Assembly: GCA_032629725.1 (NCBI GenBank)
Contig: JAFEVB010000004.1
Coordinates: 1,426,001 to 1,490,000, forward strand
DNA from: Gremmenia infestans
Taxonomy: Eukaryota; Ascomycota; Leotiomycetes; Helotiales; Hamatocanthoscyphaceae
Length of the DNA stretch: 64,000 bases
Reading direction: 5' to 3'
This document shows, in pieces, positions 1 through 10,770 of this stretch (the first letter of the stretch is position 1; each line of letters starts with the position of its first letter). Under the pieces are notes generated by a model, which was given only the letters and a program-made list of their open reading frames with translations, was not told the DNA's origin and ran no database searches. Made by a program: the position numbers and the translations under genes.

Positions 1-6
1 CCGGCT

Positions 7-1880
7 ATGGAAATATCACGTATCCGTAAACCAGGCTGTTATACCTGTAAAGCTAAAAGGGTCAAGGTAACTTATTTCCTCCGGTGTTTGTAAATCAGAC
101 GTTGCTGACAATAACCTCCTGTATTCACAGTGCGATAGAACTGTACCATCCTGTCAAAGATGTCTTAAAGCGTGTAAAATATGCCCTGGATATCAAAATG
201 AGTCTGACCATATGTTCCGCGATATGGGCAAGTATGCCGAGGACAAAGTCCAGAAGAGAGTCAAGTACCGACTCGAAAAAGATCCCTACCCAGTTGCTGA
301 AAGTGAAGGATGTCATGTCCTGAAAGTCTTCTCACCGAACAATTCGCAATTCAGTGAATGCATTCTCAGCCGCATCCCTCAACAGGTCGGGACACACTGG
401 GAGGATCTCGCTATTCCTCGCTTCTTTACTGACTACATCTTTCGATCGGAACGTCGCAACCTTGCTAGTCTAGCATTCATCAAAGAAATTGCTAGCACGA
501 ATGCCTCATGTCCTACTTTCAATGAGGCTCTTCGAGCCGTAGCTCTCGTCAACCTCGCCAATCAAACCCGCCAAGAATGTATGGCTTTGGAAGCACAAAA
601 ATCATATTATCGAGCGGTGGAGCTCATGGCTAGATCATTACAAGATCCTCGACAGGGAAAAGAAGACGCAACTCTAGCCGCGAGCTTCTTAATTGGCTTC
701 TATAATGTAAGACCATATAGCGCATATTTTTTACTTCGTCATTGTGCTTGCTAATTGACCCTTGCACATAGATGATCAATGGTTATGACATAGGACCACG
801 CTGGGGCTCTTTCAACTTGAAAGGCACTGTAGCGTTGCTTCGTTCGCGCGGTCAAGACCAGCTGAAGAAGGATTGTACTCGAAGTATGTGGGGTATCATT
901 TATACGGTCCATGTAAGAGTTCATAACAACTACCCGTTTAAGATCAGTTTTGATATCGACAATTAAAGATAGCAAAGTCCATCACTAGTCACTTCCAACC
1001 AATCAACGAGGCAGAGAAATGGATGGAATTCGCCAAACCATACAATCCTACACACAACCTCTCTCTTGTAATCATCCAGAGCGCACGACGCTGCGCTGAT
1101 GCTCAGGTGCTGTTTGACGAGAAGATACGGGATGAGTGGTATATTATCGGACTCCTGAAAATTGTCAAAGAGGTGATTCGAATTGAAGAGCAGTACCAGG
1201 AGTGGGAAGATTCGGCCTGTGGAATTTGGGGATATAAACAGATTCGTTCTGCGTGTGTCGACAGTCAAACTCAACACATCTACCATGGTACGTACATCAA
1301 ATTCTACAATTCGCATTTACAACTTCGATAATGTTCAGTTGTTCACTGTGCAGACCTCCTTTGGGAGTCTGCCAGTCACAAAACACCATCTCAACTCAAC
1401 TCTAAATATCTTCACCGCAAGCGATACTGACCCGAACATTCTAATACAGACGTCTTGACGGCCACATTCTGGAATAGAAATCGCAGCTTCCGCATTCATC
1501 TCCACGAGGTACTCCTTCGCTGCATCTCGCTCATCGAGTCCCATCCATATGGGCAGACACTAACCTTCGACTTCGAGAACACACGGATGCAATCAAAATC
1601 TGTCATCCAAGAGATGATCTCCAACATTCGCGCAAGCATACCTTTCTGCTTCGGAACCATTGACTCGGCCGGGAAAGTGGTTAAAAATCCTCAACCACAG
1701 CCCATAGTAGGGTACTTCACTCTCTTTCCCCTATACCTGGCAATGGTATCTGCGGAAGATGGGGGTGAGACTGAGTCTTGGCTTCGAGGCAAATTGGAGT
1801 ACGTTTCTGATGCGATGGGAATCAAGCTTGCGGCACAGCTGGCACATCGGGGGAAGAAGGATCCGTGGGATATCAGATGA
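7..1880 (+). CDS. Zn2Cys6 fungal transcription factor
   Basis: A nuclear DNA-binding regulator of the Gal4-type binuclear zinc cluster class. Exons read 7-66, 131-706, 772-912, 969-1287 and 1450-1880, all junctions in frame, giving about 508 aa. The zinc cluster is split by the first intron: Cys11, Cys14, Cys21, Cys28, Cys31 and Cys35/Cys38 with the usual basic stretch between the second and third Cys. The remainder looks like the fungal-specific regulatory domain of the DUF3468/Fungal_trans_2 type; the stretch near aa 365-385 (DVLTATFWNRN...) resembles the conserved helix of that family. The last intron is long (162 bp) and is required because the intervening frames carry stops. The ATG lies 6 bp from the window edge, so the promoter is outside. 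No target can be named; the neighbouring hydrolase at 2499 is a candidate. Confidence 0.85.
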
Positions 1881-2498
1881 AAAACGAAAAGTCACTCATT
1901 CCCTCCACTGGAGAATAAGACCTAGGAGTTTTCGGATGATCCAGCCTACCAGCCACAGAGGCCAAAAGAGTGCGATGAAGCCTATCGATTTTCAGAATGG
2001 TGCTGATCACCAGGGATTTGATTTAGTGGAAGAGATTCCGCGCGGCGGGGGCAAGATTATATCAGTATCAGCTGCAACGAGTGACTCACTCGTTATGAGT
2101 GCATATATTGCTCCGTTTTGCAGTGGTGTGGACCATATGGTGGGGTTCGGAGTTAAGGAAAGTCACCGAGACGCGAGCCGAGTGGGCTCGATGCTGACAT
2201 ATCCTGTCTGCTAAGCCCAAAATGAATGTTACAACCTGACAATTGTCCAATCCATCACTCTCCAGTCAGGGACATATTTACATCTACGGGCGTATCGGCC
2301 TATCACTAGCTTTATTGCGGACCTCAATTGTCAAGGCTACTACTTTCAAAAACATATATCAGGAGCCTTGTCTCCCCTTTCCTCCCCTAATTTCATCGTT
2401 CAAGCTGCAGTATCATTTAAAAGTTAAGAGATATACCCTTTCCCACTGCCAATACAACATCGACCTTCGCCTCCAAATTTCCACCTCCTAATTCTACA
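1881..2498. other. Intergenic, hydrolase promoter region
   Basis: No gene is seen. It holds the 3' end of the regulator and the promoter of the hydrolase starting at 2499. A pyrimidine-rich stretch and a TTTAAAAG sequence occur about 80-110 bp before the hydrolase ATG, compatible with a core promoter. Confidence 0.5.
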
Positions 2499-3440
2499 AT
2501 GGACGACCCTAAATACTCCAAGTTCAATGTCTCAACCACAGTTTACAAAAAGGTCAATGGCCAAGACATCGACCTCGGCGTCATGATCCCCAAAAATGCA
2601 CACTCCGGCGCACGACCCGTCTTAGTCCATTTCCACGGTGGCTTCCTCGTGACCGGCCATGCCATGTACCCCGAATGGTTCGCGAACTGGGCAATCGACT
2701 ACTCGCTCCTGCATTCCGCCATCGTAGTATCACCCAACTACCGGCTATTCCCCGAATCTCGCGGGCTCGAAATCCTCTCCGACATCCACGATCTCTGGAC
2801 GTGGATCCAGGATGATCTGCCGGCGTACTTGAAGAGTGTCGGCAGTGAAGTCACGCCGGATTATAGCAAAGTCCTTGCGTATGGCGAGAGCGCTGGGGGA
2901 TATCTTGCGATCATGTCTGGTCTTACGCAGCCTGACCTCGTGAAAGCGATTATAGCGGCGTACCCGATGACTTATATTGATGCGGATTGGTACCGCGTTG
3001 CTTCTACCACGAAATCGCCGATGGGAGCGCCGCAGGTGCCGGTGGCTGTGTTTGAGGAACATGTCAAGGGGACGCCGGAGGGGAAGATCTTCACAGGAGC
3101 ATTTCCACCGGAGAGAATGCCGCTTGCGCTTTCGATTTTACAGAGTGGTGGGTTTGCTGGGTTGGGAGATGACGAGTCACTGTTTCCTGATCGGGTGTTG
3201 GAGAAGTTGAGCGCAGATCGGAAGGTGCCGTTTTTGTTCGCATTCCATGGAACGGAGGATAGTGCTGTTCCCTGTGAACATACACAGAAGTTTGTGGGAA
3301 AATGGGAAGAGAAGTTTGGGAAAGGAAGTGTGGTGGGGAAGTGGGAGAAGGGGGATCATGGGGTTGATACCGAGACGCCATTAGAAGAACCCTGGTTGCA
3401 GGAAGGCTTGACCGGCGTGACCAAAGCGTGGATTGGCTAA
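2499..3440 (+). CDS. alpha/beta-hydrolase (HSL-like esterase/lipase)
   Basis: An intronless 313-aa serine hydrolase of the hormone-sensitive-lipase/esterase branch. The oxyanion-hole motif HFHGGF is at about aa 48-53, the nucleophile elbow GESAGG at about aa 130-135, the acid is probably the Asp in GTEDSAVP (about aa 251) and the base the His in GDHGVD (about aa 287). No signal peptide or membrane segment is visible, so it is probably cytosolic. It probably hydrolyses small esters or lactones; the substrate cannot be told. It follows the Zn2Cys6 gene in the same direction and is convergent with the BTB gene. Confidence 0.85.
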   Translation: MDDPKYSKFNVSTTVYKKVNGQDIDLGVMIPKNAHSGARPVLVHFHGGFLVTGHAMYPEWFANWAIDYSLLHSAIVVSPNYRLFPESRGLEILSDIHDLWTWIQDDLPAYLKSVGSEVTPDYSKVLAYGESAGGYLAIMSGLTQPDLVKAIIAAYPMTYIDADWYRVASTTKSPMGAPQVPVAVFEEHVKGTPEGKIFTGAFPPERMPLALSILQSGGFAGLGDDESLFPDRVLEKLSADRKVPFLFAFHGTEDSAVPCEHTQKFVGKWEEKFGKGSVVGKWEKGDHGVDTETPLEEPWLQEGLTGVTKAWIG

Positions 3441-3948
3441 GCCCCGTATTCATCCAAAGTGACAGAAAAACAAACTATTTGAGGCACTTCTCACAGTCTC
3501 TTATATCCTCTCTAGGATGCAAATCGATGTTCTTAGCTGACTAAGTAGTACCTGTTACTTCTCAAGATATGCTTACCCTATTTTGGATTATTTTACATGT
3601 TATCTCAGCGACCAAATAGCATATAACAAGTTTGTGCTAACATGGTAGAAGTTTGATTAAGGTTTCAGAATTGATTAATAACTCATACTTTGCAATTTTT
3701 GAAGCACATGGCAGACTGAAAGCATTCCCGCACAGGCGTTTTCCAGCAGTTTATCAAATTGACACGCCTATTTGCTAAGTCAGATACAGCCCCCAATTTT
3801 TAGAAGCCCCTTCAGCAGAGAAGACTGCAATGACTATGCTACAATTAGAAGATGAGATTTCCTTTACCGTTGTAGGCTTCAAAGGTGTTGTCGTTCTTCT
3901 CCAAGCTGAGCTGACACAAAATTGAAAGAGTCGTCTCATAACCACAGC
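3441..3948. other. Intergenic between convergent genes
   Basis: About 500 bp, AT-rich, holding the 3' regions of two convergent genes. No coding sequence, RNA gene or repeat is recognised. Confidence 0.5.
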
Positions 3949-4849
3949 TTAGTTGAAGAAGCTGCCGCAATTACTACAAGTGTAAGAACCGTGTGCTGTG
4001 TACGCCTTTTCTGTAGGATGAACAAAGAAGTCGGGATTCTTTCTGCATTTCGCGCTCGGGCAGCTTTTGTGTAGAGGTTTAGGTGGAGGAATGTTAGCAA
4101 TTGCTTTGATCGCCTCACTGGCTACATTCCCATTATGCTTGCACAATGCAATAAAGTCCGCTCTGTCCACAAGCCCCCGGTAATTGTTTCCCACAAACTC
4201 CAAAGCCAAATCCTTGAGTAGGCGATCGCTGTCGGGGGTCTGGTTGAACGTCAATTCGAGACATGCGACGAATGCGTCTGAGACTCCATACGACGGCAAA
4301 CAAAGCTGAAACTTCTTGCTCGCGACAACTTTGAGGGCCGAAACGTCATATTTCCCCGCGAGAATATAGACCTTGGCATGGATGAGAAGTTGGTCTGACT
4401 CAATTGTGTGAAGCATGGTAGGATACTGACTTGTTCCTGACGCTTGTAAGACATCGTAGTCGGCGGTGTATAAGAACTTGATAAACAGATCCACTGTACG
4501 GTGGTCGTCATCCTTGAGATCGATGGTTTTTGTGATTCCCTCCTTGAAATCTGTTAGCTCTGCGTTCTTTTCACCTATCAAAAAAAAACAGCAAGCCTTG
4601 CTAGAGGCTGCAGGGCATCACATCACTTGCCATGAAGTTCCCATCCACGAATGCAGCAAGTGGCTTAGACTGCAGACAGACAACACTGCGATGAAGCTGA
4701 TAAACCTTGCCATCGGACGTTTTCAGAGTCAGGTCGCTGTATTTACCGCTTTCGAGAAGGCTGTTCTCATGTTAGTAGATATCTAAGGAATGTGGAACAA
4801 TAGTAATTCACTCCGCAGTCATAGGAGATAGTCCTGATGGTCCTGACAT
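3949..4849 (-). CDS. BTB/POZ domain protein with C-terminal zinc-ribbon-like tail
   Basis: Exons 4849-4812, 4760-4627 and 4574-3949 join in frame to about 265 aa. The BTB fold covers roughly aa 13-120: SDLTLK near the start, VYQLHRSVVCLQSKPLAA, then a DDD-x-TVDLFIKFLYTADY core. After the BTB comes the helical KYDVSALK...LKDLALEFV region common to fungal BTB proteins, and a Cys-rich tail (CPSAKC ... CSNC) that looks able to bind zinc. BTB proteins usually act as dimerising adaptors, often for Cullin-3 ligases; the role of this fungal family is unknown. The initiating ATG gives a short first exon whose splice restores the standard BTB start. Three related copies lie in this window (about 5.4-6.3, 24.2-24.6 and 25.2-26.1 kb). 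Confidence 0.8.
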
Positions 4850-5436
4850 GATTTCGAAAGAGCGTTTGCTCTGTGCGTGAAAGTGGAAGTCAGCAAAGGT
4901 GCTCGGTGTGGGAGATCTGCAATCGAAGATATTCGGCACCCTCAAGAACAAGCGTAGAAGCGATTGCTTACCATTGGGAAGTCCTTTATAGAGGCAAGAG
5001 AACGATGTCTCTGGTCGATCTTCCTATTATGCGGTTGGTGGGTGTTTCGGGTGAGGCTTGGGAGGTTGTAGATTGCAGAAGTTGTGGAAACCTTGAGAAA
5101 GCGCGTCAGATAATAAAGATTCAATAGAAATCAAGTTTTGGAGAATTCACTTTTCGATGGCTAAATGAAGTCAATATGTAATTTGCCACCAGTTTATGAG
5201 AAGCTCTGGGTGGATGAGGGGTTTTCACGAACAGTCAAGTGGCAATACCTGAATTGAATCATCTCGATGTTGTGTCTTGGGGTGATTATACAGAGTATGA
5301 ACTTGTTTTGATATTGAACACGCTCTTCTTAGCTTTAGGTAGCTCCGGCTCCAAAGATGAAAATGCAACCCTGAGTGGAGGGATTCTTGCCAAGCTTTAT
5401 AAAACATGATCTTCAACACTTTAATACCAGACTCAT
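4850..5436. other. Intergenic, upstream of the BTB gene
   Basis: No supported gene. It is the promoter side of the BTB gene at 3949 and the downstream side of the decayed BTB copy; short open frames here have no recognisable family. Confidence 0.4.
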
Positions 5437-6235
5437 TCAAGCAAACCGATTGCGTGTACAGCAAGACCAGCACAACCAGACGACATCAGCAGGTATATTG
5501 CTAGGCAGCGACACGGAACTTGAAAAAATGCGACAAAGGAAACAAGCCGAGTTCGGTAGCTGTATCATTGGAGCTGCGGCTACTCGATCCTCCGAGAATG
5601 TAGCCACTGCTAGGGAAGCCGTGAAGATTTCAGCTCCGATATCCCCATTCTTCTTAATTATGCTGACAAAGCCCTCTCGATCCATAAGTACTTGTGCCTT
5701 TCCTCCCAAAAGTCAATAGCCACATCCTTGAGCATCCGATCACTCTCCTTAGTTTGATCAAACAGAAGCTCGAGGCTTTGGCTGAAAGTCTCGTCCCACG
5801 TGGTTTGAAGGAGGTCTTCGTACTTGGTCGTTGCCGGTTTCTTCAGCGCAGGAATGTCATATTTATCGGCCATGATGTAAATTTCAACGGCCGTAACGAG
5901 TGGCTGGGAGGGGGTTCATTCTTTGCTGCTTTCTCTCTCCGCGCTGCCTTCGACTGCCTCCACCTCTAATGCTGAGTCGATAAATCCAATGCTCTCACAG
6001 ATGAAGTCTCCCGTATAAATAAACTGGACCAATTTTCAAAGATCTCAGGCTCATCATCAGGAAGATTCACGACACCTGCAGACTCCTAGCGTAACATCAG
6101 CCCCAGTGTGCTATACTGATCGCCAGATGTGAGGTACTTACAATGAATGGTGGCTTTAAATGCGCTGCCAGGGGCTTGGAATGAAGTGCGACAATGAGTT
6201 TCTGCACTTCAACAGCTCGAATTCTGCTTCACAAA
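5437..6235 (-). pseudogene. Decayed BTB/POZ gene copy
   Basis: A broken paralogue of the BTB genes at 3949 and 25218. Reading leftward one can follow SKPLAA, an intron with GTAAGT, the DDEPEIFEN core, the FIYTGDFI strand, the DKYDIPALKK motif and the LKDVAIDFWEER helix, but in different frames. A frameshift falls between the DDEPEIFEN and FIYTGDF segments (near 6030), an in-frame TGA sits near 5915, and another frameshift lies near 5690 where the frame passes from a run ending WIERALSA-stop to one reading LMDREGFVSIIKK. The 5' part of the BTB domain is eroded. No protein is expected. Confidence 0.7.
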
Positions 6236-6381
6236 GTCATCAACTTTTCTAGCTCTAATAAGCACCTTATTACCTTTTGTCTCCTCTCTTCAGGTTTTTG
6301 ATAAGAATAGCTCTTGAATTTCTTCAGAAAAGGACGTGAGTATTCCACAACTATTCGTCAATATAATATGCTAAATTCTTG

Positions 6382-6765
6382 TAGCAATACCGGCCATTCA
6401 AGCTGTACAACCCTGACACACGCCCTGGAAACATCATTGCCGACGCCGACTACAATATAGGAGTGTTTACTGACAGGGACTTTTGTTATGTTGCGCTTGC
6501 TCATTTCTTATACAGTCCTCCCCTTGATCCTACACTTTTGGATATGTTCGGGTATAATAATGATGAGTTAAAGGATCTCAAAACAAAGTTTACTAATTTT
6601 ATCCTGACTTCAAAGGAGAACGACGCAATACTGTCAAGGTTGATAAAACAGTGCACAGACAATGGTACTTTCTGGTATAATCAAGCGGTTCAAGAACCAA
6701 CCTTTTGGCAGTCTATGCTAGGGAGACATACCCCCCAAGAGATACCGAGTTGCAAGTATCCCTGA
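6382..6765 (+). pseudogene. C-terminal fragment of an APH-type phosphotransferase
   Basis: The open frame from a plausible acceptor at 6381 reads like the catalytic end of the fungal aminoglycoside-phosphotransferase-like kinase family: NPDTRPGNII (catalytic-loop Asp and Asn), then GVFTDRDFCYVA and YSPP, which correspond to the usual GVIDWEFCY and SPPWW segments. The N-lobe cannot be found upstream beyond a short stretch, and the second metal-binding Asp region is altered, so this is most likely a gene remnant. About 128 aa are readable before the stop at 6765. Confidence 0.5.
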
Positions 6766-7377
6766 TTATATCGTATTACCAAACACCAGGTGAACAGCTT
6801 CTGAAAGTTTCTGTGGTATTCCAAGCATTGTCCCAACTAGAGAAGTCTCCAGCTTCTCCAGAAGAACAATGGTAGTTGAGAGATGGCTTGACAACCTTTA
6901 AACACTTGGTAATATGCATACGCCTTTGTTACACTTGTTTCATCCGTCGAAGTCCTTGGGCAGCCTGAATTTTGTGGCCTCGAGGTCGCCAAAAGCTTTT
7001 TAGACTCTGTACTATCACCAAAGGCATTCTTTGGTAGCCTATGATGCGTGCTTATCGCGATCATACCGGATGATCTTCCGGAGACCGGCAAGGATACGAT
7101 AAGCATCCAAAGGGTCTGTGTAGTCCCACGTCTTTAGGGGCGTGCAAACCTGTTGAAGACAAGGGCGCAAGTAGAGCAGATAGAACAGGGTATGATTACT
7201 AAACGATAGCTAGTCGATCACTTACTTTACCGCCACCAGCCGTTGATCCATCCAGAGACCCCGAGTCTCGGTCTCCAACTAAAAGCTGCAGCCTAAAGCG
7301 AAGGTTAGGTGGTGGTGGCGAGAAAAGGGCATCACATCCTCGCGGAAATTTCTCGACAATTTTCTAGTATGATATCT
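6766..7377. other. Decayed sequence with no readable gene
   Basis: Long open stretches are interrupted by stops in every frame. The reverse strand around 6800-7140 gives protein-like pieces (for example DYTDPLDAYRILAGLRKIIR) broken by stops, which suggests an old gene, but no family is recognised. Confidence 0.3.
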
Positions 7378-7903
7378 TCAAGGGTCATTTGGACCCTTAT
7401 TGAAGGCTCCGGGCCTGACAGTGAAGGCATCCTGAAAGTAGTAAAAAGGGGGATGGCAGAGTGCGGGCGTCCAGGCTGGATCGTGCGTAGTCACCCCTTG
7501 TGGAGTTTGTGCTTTGAGGTTTAACGAGAAGTCCCAATCAGGAGACCCTGCGGGCGCTGAAAGATTCAGAAATTTCTGCGTTCGTCGTTGATACACCGTT
7601 GATCCTGTCTAAATGGTATATGATTGCCATTCTCGTTGATTTCAGGGGATATACACAGACCTGCGGCAGGGACCCCAGAGTGTAGAATGGCTCTGTTTCG
7701 AGCCGAAGGCATTCCGATTCTGGCATCGGCATTGAAATCACCTCGTTCAGCTCTGCTGATATGTCTCTGTATATTGTAGCCGGGCCTGTAGGAACCCATT
7801 GCACGTCGATCTGTGCCCTAAGCTTTGCGACCTTAGCCTCTAAGGCCTGGTTTTTCATCAATACTCGTTCGATATACGCCGAACGATTCTCCCTCTCTAA
7901 CTG
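7378..7903 (-). pseudogene. Possible bZIP-zipper remnant or small two-exon gene
   Basis: Two open segments, 7903-7665 and about 7614-7378, can be joined in frame over a GTCTGT..TTTAG intron. The first begins LERENRSAYIERVLMKNQ and continues ALEAKVAKLRAQ, a coiled coil like the zipper of fungal bZIP proteins, but no basic DNA-binding region precedes it; upstream sequence runs into the P450 3' end. The rest is proline-rich and unrecognised. It may be the tail of a lost bZIP gene. Confidence is low. Confidence 0.3.
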
Positions 7904-8000
7904 TATAACTTAAATGTTAAGCGAAGAAATAATCTTTTAAAGTCTATAAAGCATTGAGATAGAGATGTATAATCTTATCTTGTTGGTCGTTGAAGCCACG

Positions 8001-9900
8001 CTACATATTGACTTGACCTTTGTTTCGTGTTTGAAATCTCATGTGAACTCCAGTTTGCTTTGCTAACCAAAATGTCTTGACTTCCCACTTTGCGTCTTTT
8101 GACGCCCACTCAATATCAAAGTTGCGTAACACTTGTGGAACTAACTTGCCCATCTCCATCATTGAAATATTTTTGCCTATGCACGATCTTGTGCCTGCAC
8201 CAAACTGATTTCCCTGAGTTAGTAAAATGAGTTCATAAGATGTAAGAAGATTTAGATGTTAACAGAGTATCAGTAATACGCACCGACAGGAAACACTTAT
8301 CCATACGCCTGATGTTATCTACATCCTGGGCAATCCAGCGCTCAGGTCTGAAGTCATCTGCATCTTCGCCGAAGATGGTTTTGTCATGGTGAATGACCCA
8401 CGCATGCATGCCGACTATCGTGCCTGCAGGAAGAAGTACATTGCCAACAGCTAAGCCCTCAAGTGGCACTACTCGTTCTAACGGAAACCCGATTCCGGGG
8501 TGGAGTCTCATTGCTTCCTTGATGCAAGCTTGACTGTAAGTCATCAGCACTCTCTTTTGGAAAAGGTAACGAAGCGTAAGACTTACAGATACGGCAGTTC
8601 CAAACTTTCTGCCAAGGTGATGTGTTCTGAGATGCGCTTTTCACGTTCCGCAGTATCAATTTCCTGGCGCAGGATCTCGAGGCACCGGGGGTTTTGGACG
8701 AGGTAATAGAAGATTGCTCTGAGAGAAATAGCGGTGGTGTCACTCCCAGCAAGACTATGGCTGTTAGTTTTTCTCTCTGTCATGTGTTCCTTCCTGGTAA
8801 CTCTTACAGATTGTTCATGAGATGGTTCATGAGGTCTCTATGAGGCATTCTGTCTGGCGATTTCTTGGCTTCCTTTCTGAAGAGGCTCAGAAAGTCAGTT
8901 CGGGTAGCATTGCATAAGGTATCCTGATCGTAGTGAGTGATTGCCGCTTCAACCATCTACTCTAAGTCAGTTATCAATTGTCATCTGGATACAATACGCA
9001 TTACCTTTACGATCTTCGGCACTGGGTTTACTGTGTCTAACACTGTCGAGAAGAGGTTTATAAGCTGCTGATTCCCAAGGAGCCATCTATGCGCTCCAGG
9101 TACTTGTCCAACTATACTCCCATACCAAAACCCGCCATCAAGGCCATGAATGATATTCTGGATATCCTCACGTTTGTCCATGAAGCCAAATGTGGTACTG
9201 AAAGTTATTGCTCCAATAACGTCGAAAGCATACCATTGCAGCCAAGTCCCAAAGTCGACTACCTCGTTGGTTGTTGCAAACTCGCGAAGTATCTCGATAA
9301 ATTTGGCATTACACGAGTCGATTTGCAACTCGAAGTTGCGTAGCGAGGTCATGGAGTATTTATTGGAGACCGCCTGCCGCAGAGATTTATGCTCGGCCTT
9401 CTCACGAGTGGAGAACATGCTTTGCATCATGGTTTTTTGATAGGGTGTGCCAAAGGGCACGTAAAAATCGCTCTGCTTGTGTCCTCAGCATACACTCGAT
9501 TCTTGCCCCACATTGTGCTAGAAACTTTTACAATATTCTTGAAATCCAATCAAGCCTTCAAAATTTGGAGTTCGGAACTTCAGTAGCTTACCTTTAAGAA
9601 ATTGTTGTTTGTTCCATATATAGCAGAGACCATAGCTGGGTCTGCAATAGCCACATGGTTTGGTCCTGTTCTTACAACTTGGCCATACTTCTCATGCAAC
9701 TTCCTGAAGGATTCATGTGAGTCTCCACTAGCAGCGTTGACTATATTCCATAAAGGTGAGTATGCGGCGAGGTACGGGCCTGGTAGTTGACGCAGTCCTG
9801 AGCGAAATCGAGATCGAAGAACTTTTGCTACGAAAATAGCCACAAGAACAATTGAAACAAGAGCCAGTGGCTGCCACGAAGATATGTTAATAGAGGACAT
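8001..9900 (-). CDS. Cytochrome P450, pisatin-demethylase-like
   Basis: Six exons (9900-9592, 9472-9005, 8956-8808, 8754-8587, 8533-8284, 8213-8001) give about 518 aa. An N-terminal membrane anchor (about aa 10-27) is followed by the RQLPGPYLAAYSPLW proline-rich hinge. The I-helix motif AGSDTTA, the ExxR (KEAMRLHPG), PERW and the heme loop FGAGTRSCIG with the Cys ligand are all present. The LHPGIGFPLERVVP segment is typical of the pisatin demethylase-like group, which hydroxylates or O-demethylates aromatic substrates in the ER membrane. It is the last of five co-oriented genes of the putative aromatic cluster, and its promoter carries the same CGGAG/CTCCG inverted repeat as other cluster genes (10132-10150). 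The exact reaction is inference. Confidence 0.9.
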
Positions 9901-10067
9901 TTTAGGGAGTATGAAAGTAGGCCAGGTTGCGAAGGTCTGGCGCGTAGAAAAAGCTTCAGAAAACATGTTCTGGAATCGTAAATACCCAAGGTTTGTTAAG
10001 AGAGAGCAACGAGACAAGAGGAGGTGATTCCAAAGTATTAGGCACTTCAGTGATTCCTCCGATCCTA

Positions 10068-10121
10068 TGTGCGGGGTAGTCCAAAACTCGTTGGTGTGCG
10101 GGGTAGTCTGAAACTCGTCAG
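10068..10121. repeat. Two tandem 27-bp repeats in the P450 promoter
   Basis: Copies at 10068-10094 and 10095-10121 match at about 23 of 27 positions. Each starts TGTGCGGGGTAGTC and contains AAACTCGT. CGG-rich direct repeats are a usual arrangement for Zn2Cys6 binding. They lie about 170-220 bp before the P450 ATG, just upstream of the shared inverted repeat. Confidence 0.8.
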
Positions 10122-10131
10122 TGTAACTTGG

Positions 10132-10150
10132 TGGAGTGACAGTTTCTCCG
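10132..10150. promoter_or_regulatory. Inverted repeat TGGAG-N9-CTCCG (P450 promoter)
   Basis: A five-base inverted repeat with a 9-base spacer, 232 bp before the P450 start codon. The same half sites and spacing recur upstream of the acetoacetyl-CoA synthetase and in the dioxygenase/monooxygenase promoter, so this is a candidate binding site for the cluster regulator. Confidence 0.55.
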
Positions 10151-10770
10151 ACAATGTTACGTTTGTAATATTTGGAATATGACTTGCAACATTACTATTT
10201 TGCCAACGTACCAATCAAGTATTTGAGTAATATGCACTTTGCAGATAATGACTATCCCTGATTACTTTAATAGTCGGACCCTTTGACAAACATAGTGCGT
10301 GTTCTTTAAGTCTCGGAAAGGCCGATGCTCAAAGTGCAACTAATGCTTAAATCTTGTTAATTTACGTGATTTCTATCGTACAGAATAGATGTCGGATTTC
10401 ATTGTAAAACAAAGCCTTGAATTAAACGTGTTCACTTATTATAAGTCATTGAGATCAGTATGTTCAAAGCAGTCTTTTTACTCGTAGAGCCCTCTTGGCT
10501 CTTCTGGTTCTCTATGATCTAGTCTCTTCTATCTTTCCCAGAGTCTTTCTATTGTATAGGATACTCAAAGACACCTACGTATTTCCCAGGACCCCTTTCC
10601 TGTAATCACCTGAGTGCCACGTGTGTCTCTATTGCAACGCATCTATTTCTATCAATATATTTTGCTCAAGTATGTTCGCAGTGTTGTGTTTAGTGGATTA
10701 TAACACTCTAGATGCGACTTTATGCTTTGAATCTTATTACTTTATCAAGTTCTTGTTCTATTGCAATCTT

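Larger units (their letters stand above)
9901..10770. other. Intergenic, P450 promoter
   Basis: 870 bp between the P450 start and the 3' end of the acetoacetyl-CoA synthetase gene. It contains a pair of 27-bp tandem repeats and a Zn2Cys6-type inverted repeat (listed separately). The rest is AT-rich and shows no gene. Confidence 0.6.

Noticed and set aside
1759..2214. Open frame of 151 aa overlapping the end of the first regulator
   Set aside because: It overlaps the conserved last exon in another frame and has no recognisable features.
8001..9900. P450 as part of a terpene or polyketide biosynthetic cluster
   Set aside because: No cyclase, polyketide synthase or peptide synthetase lies nearby; the shared promoter motif points to the aromatic cluster instead.
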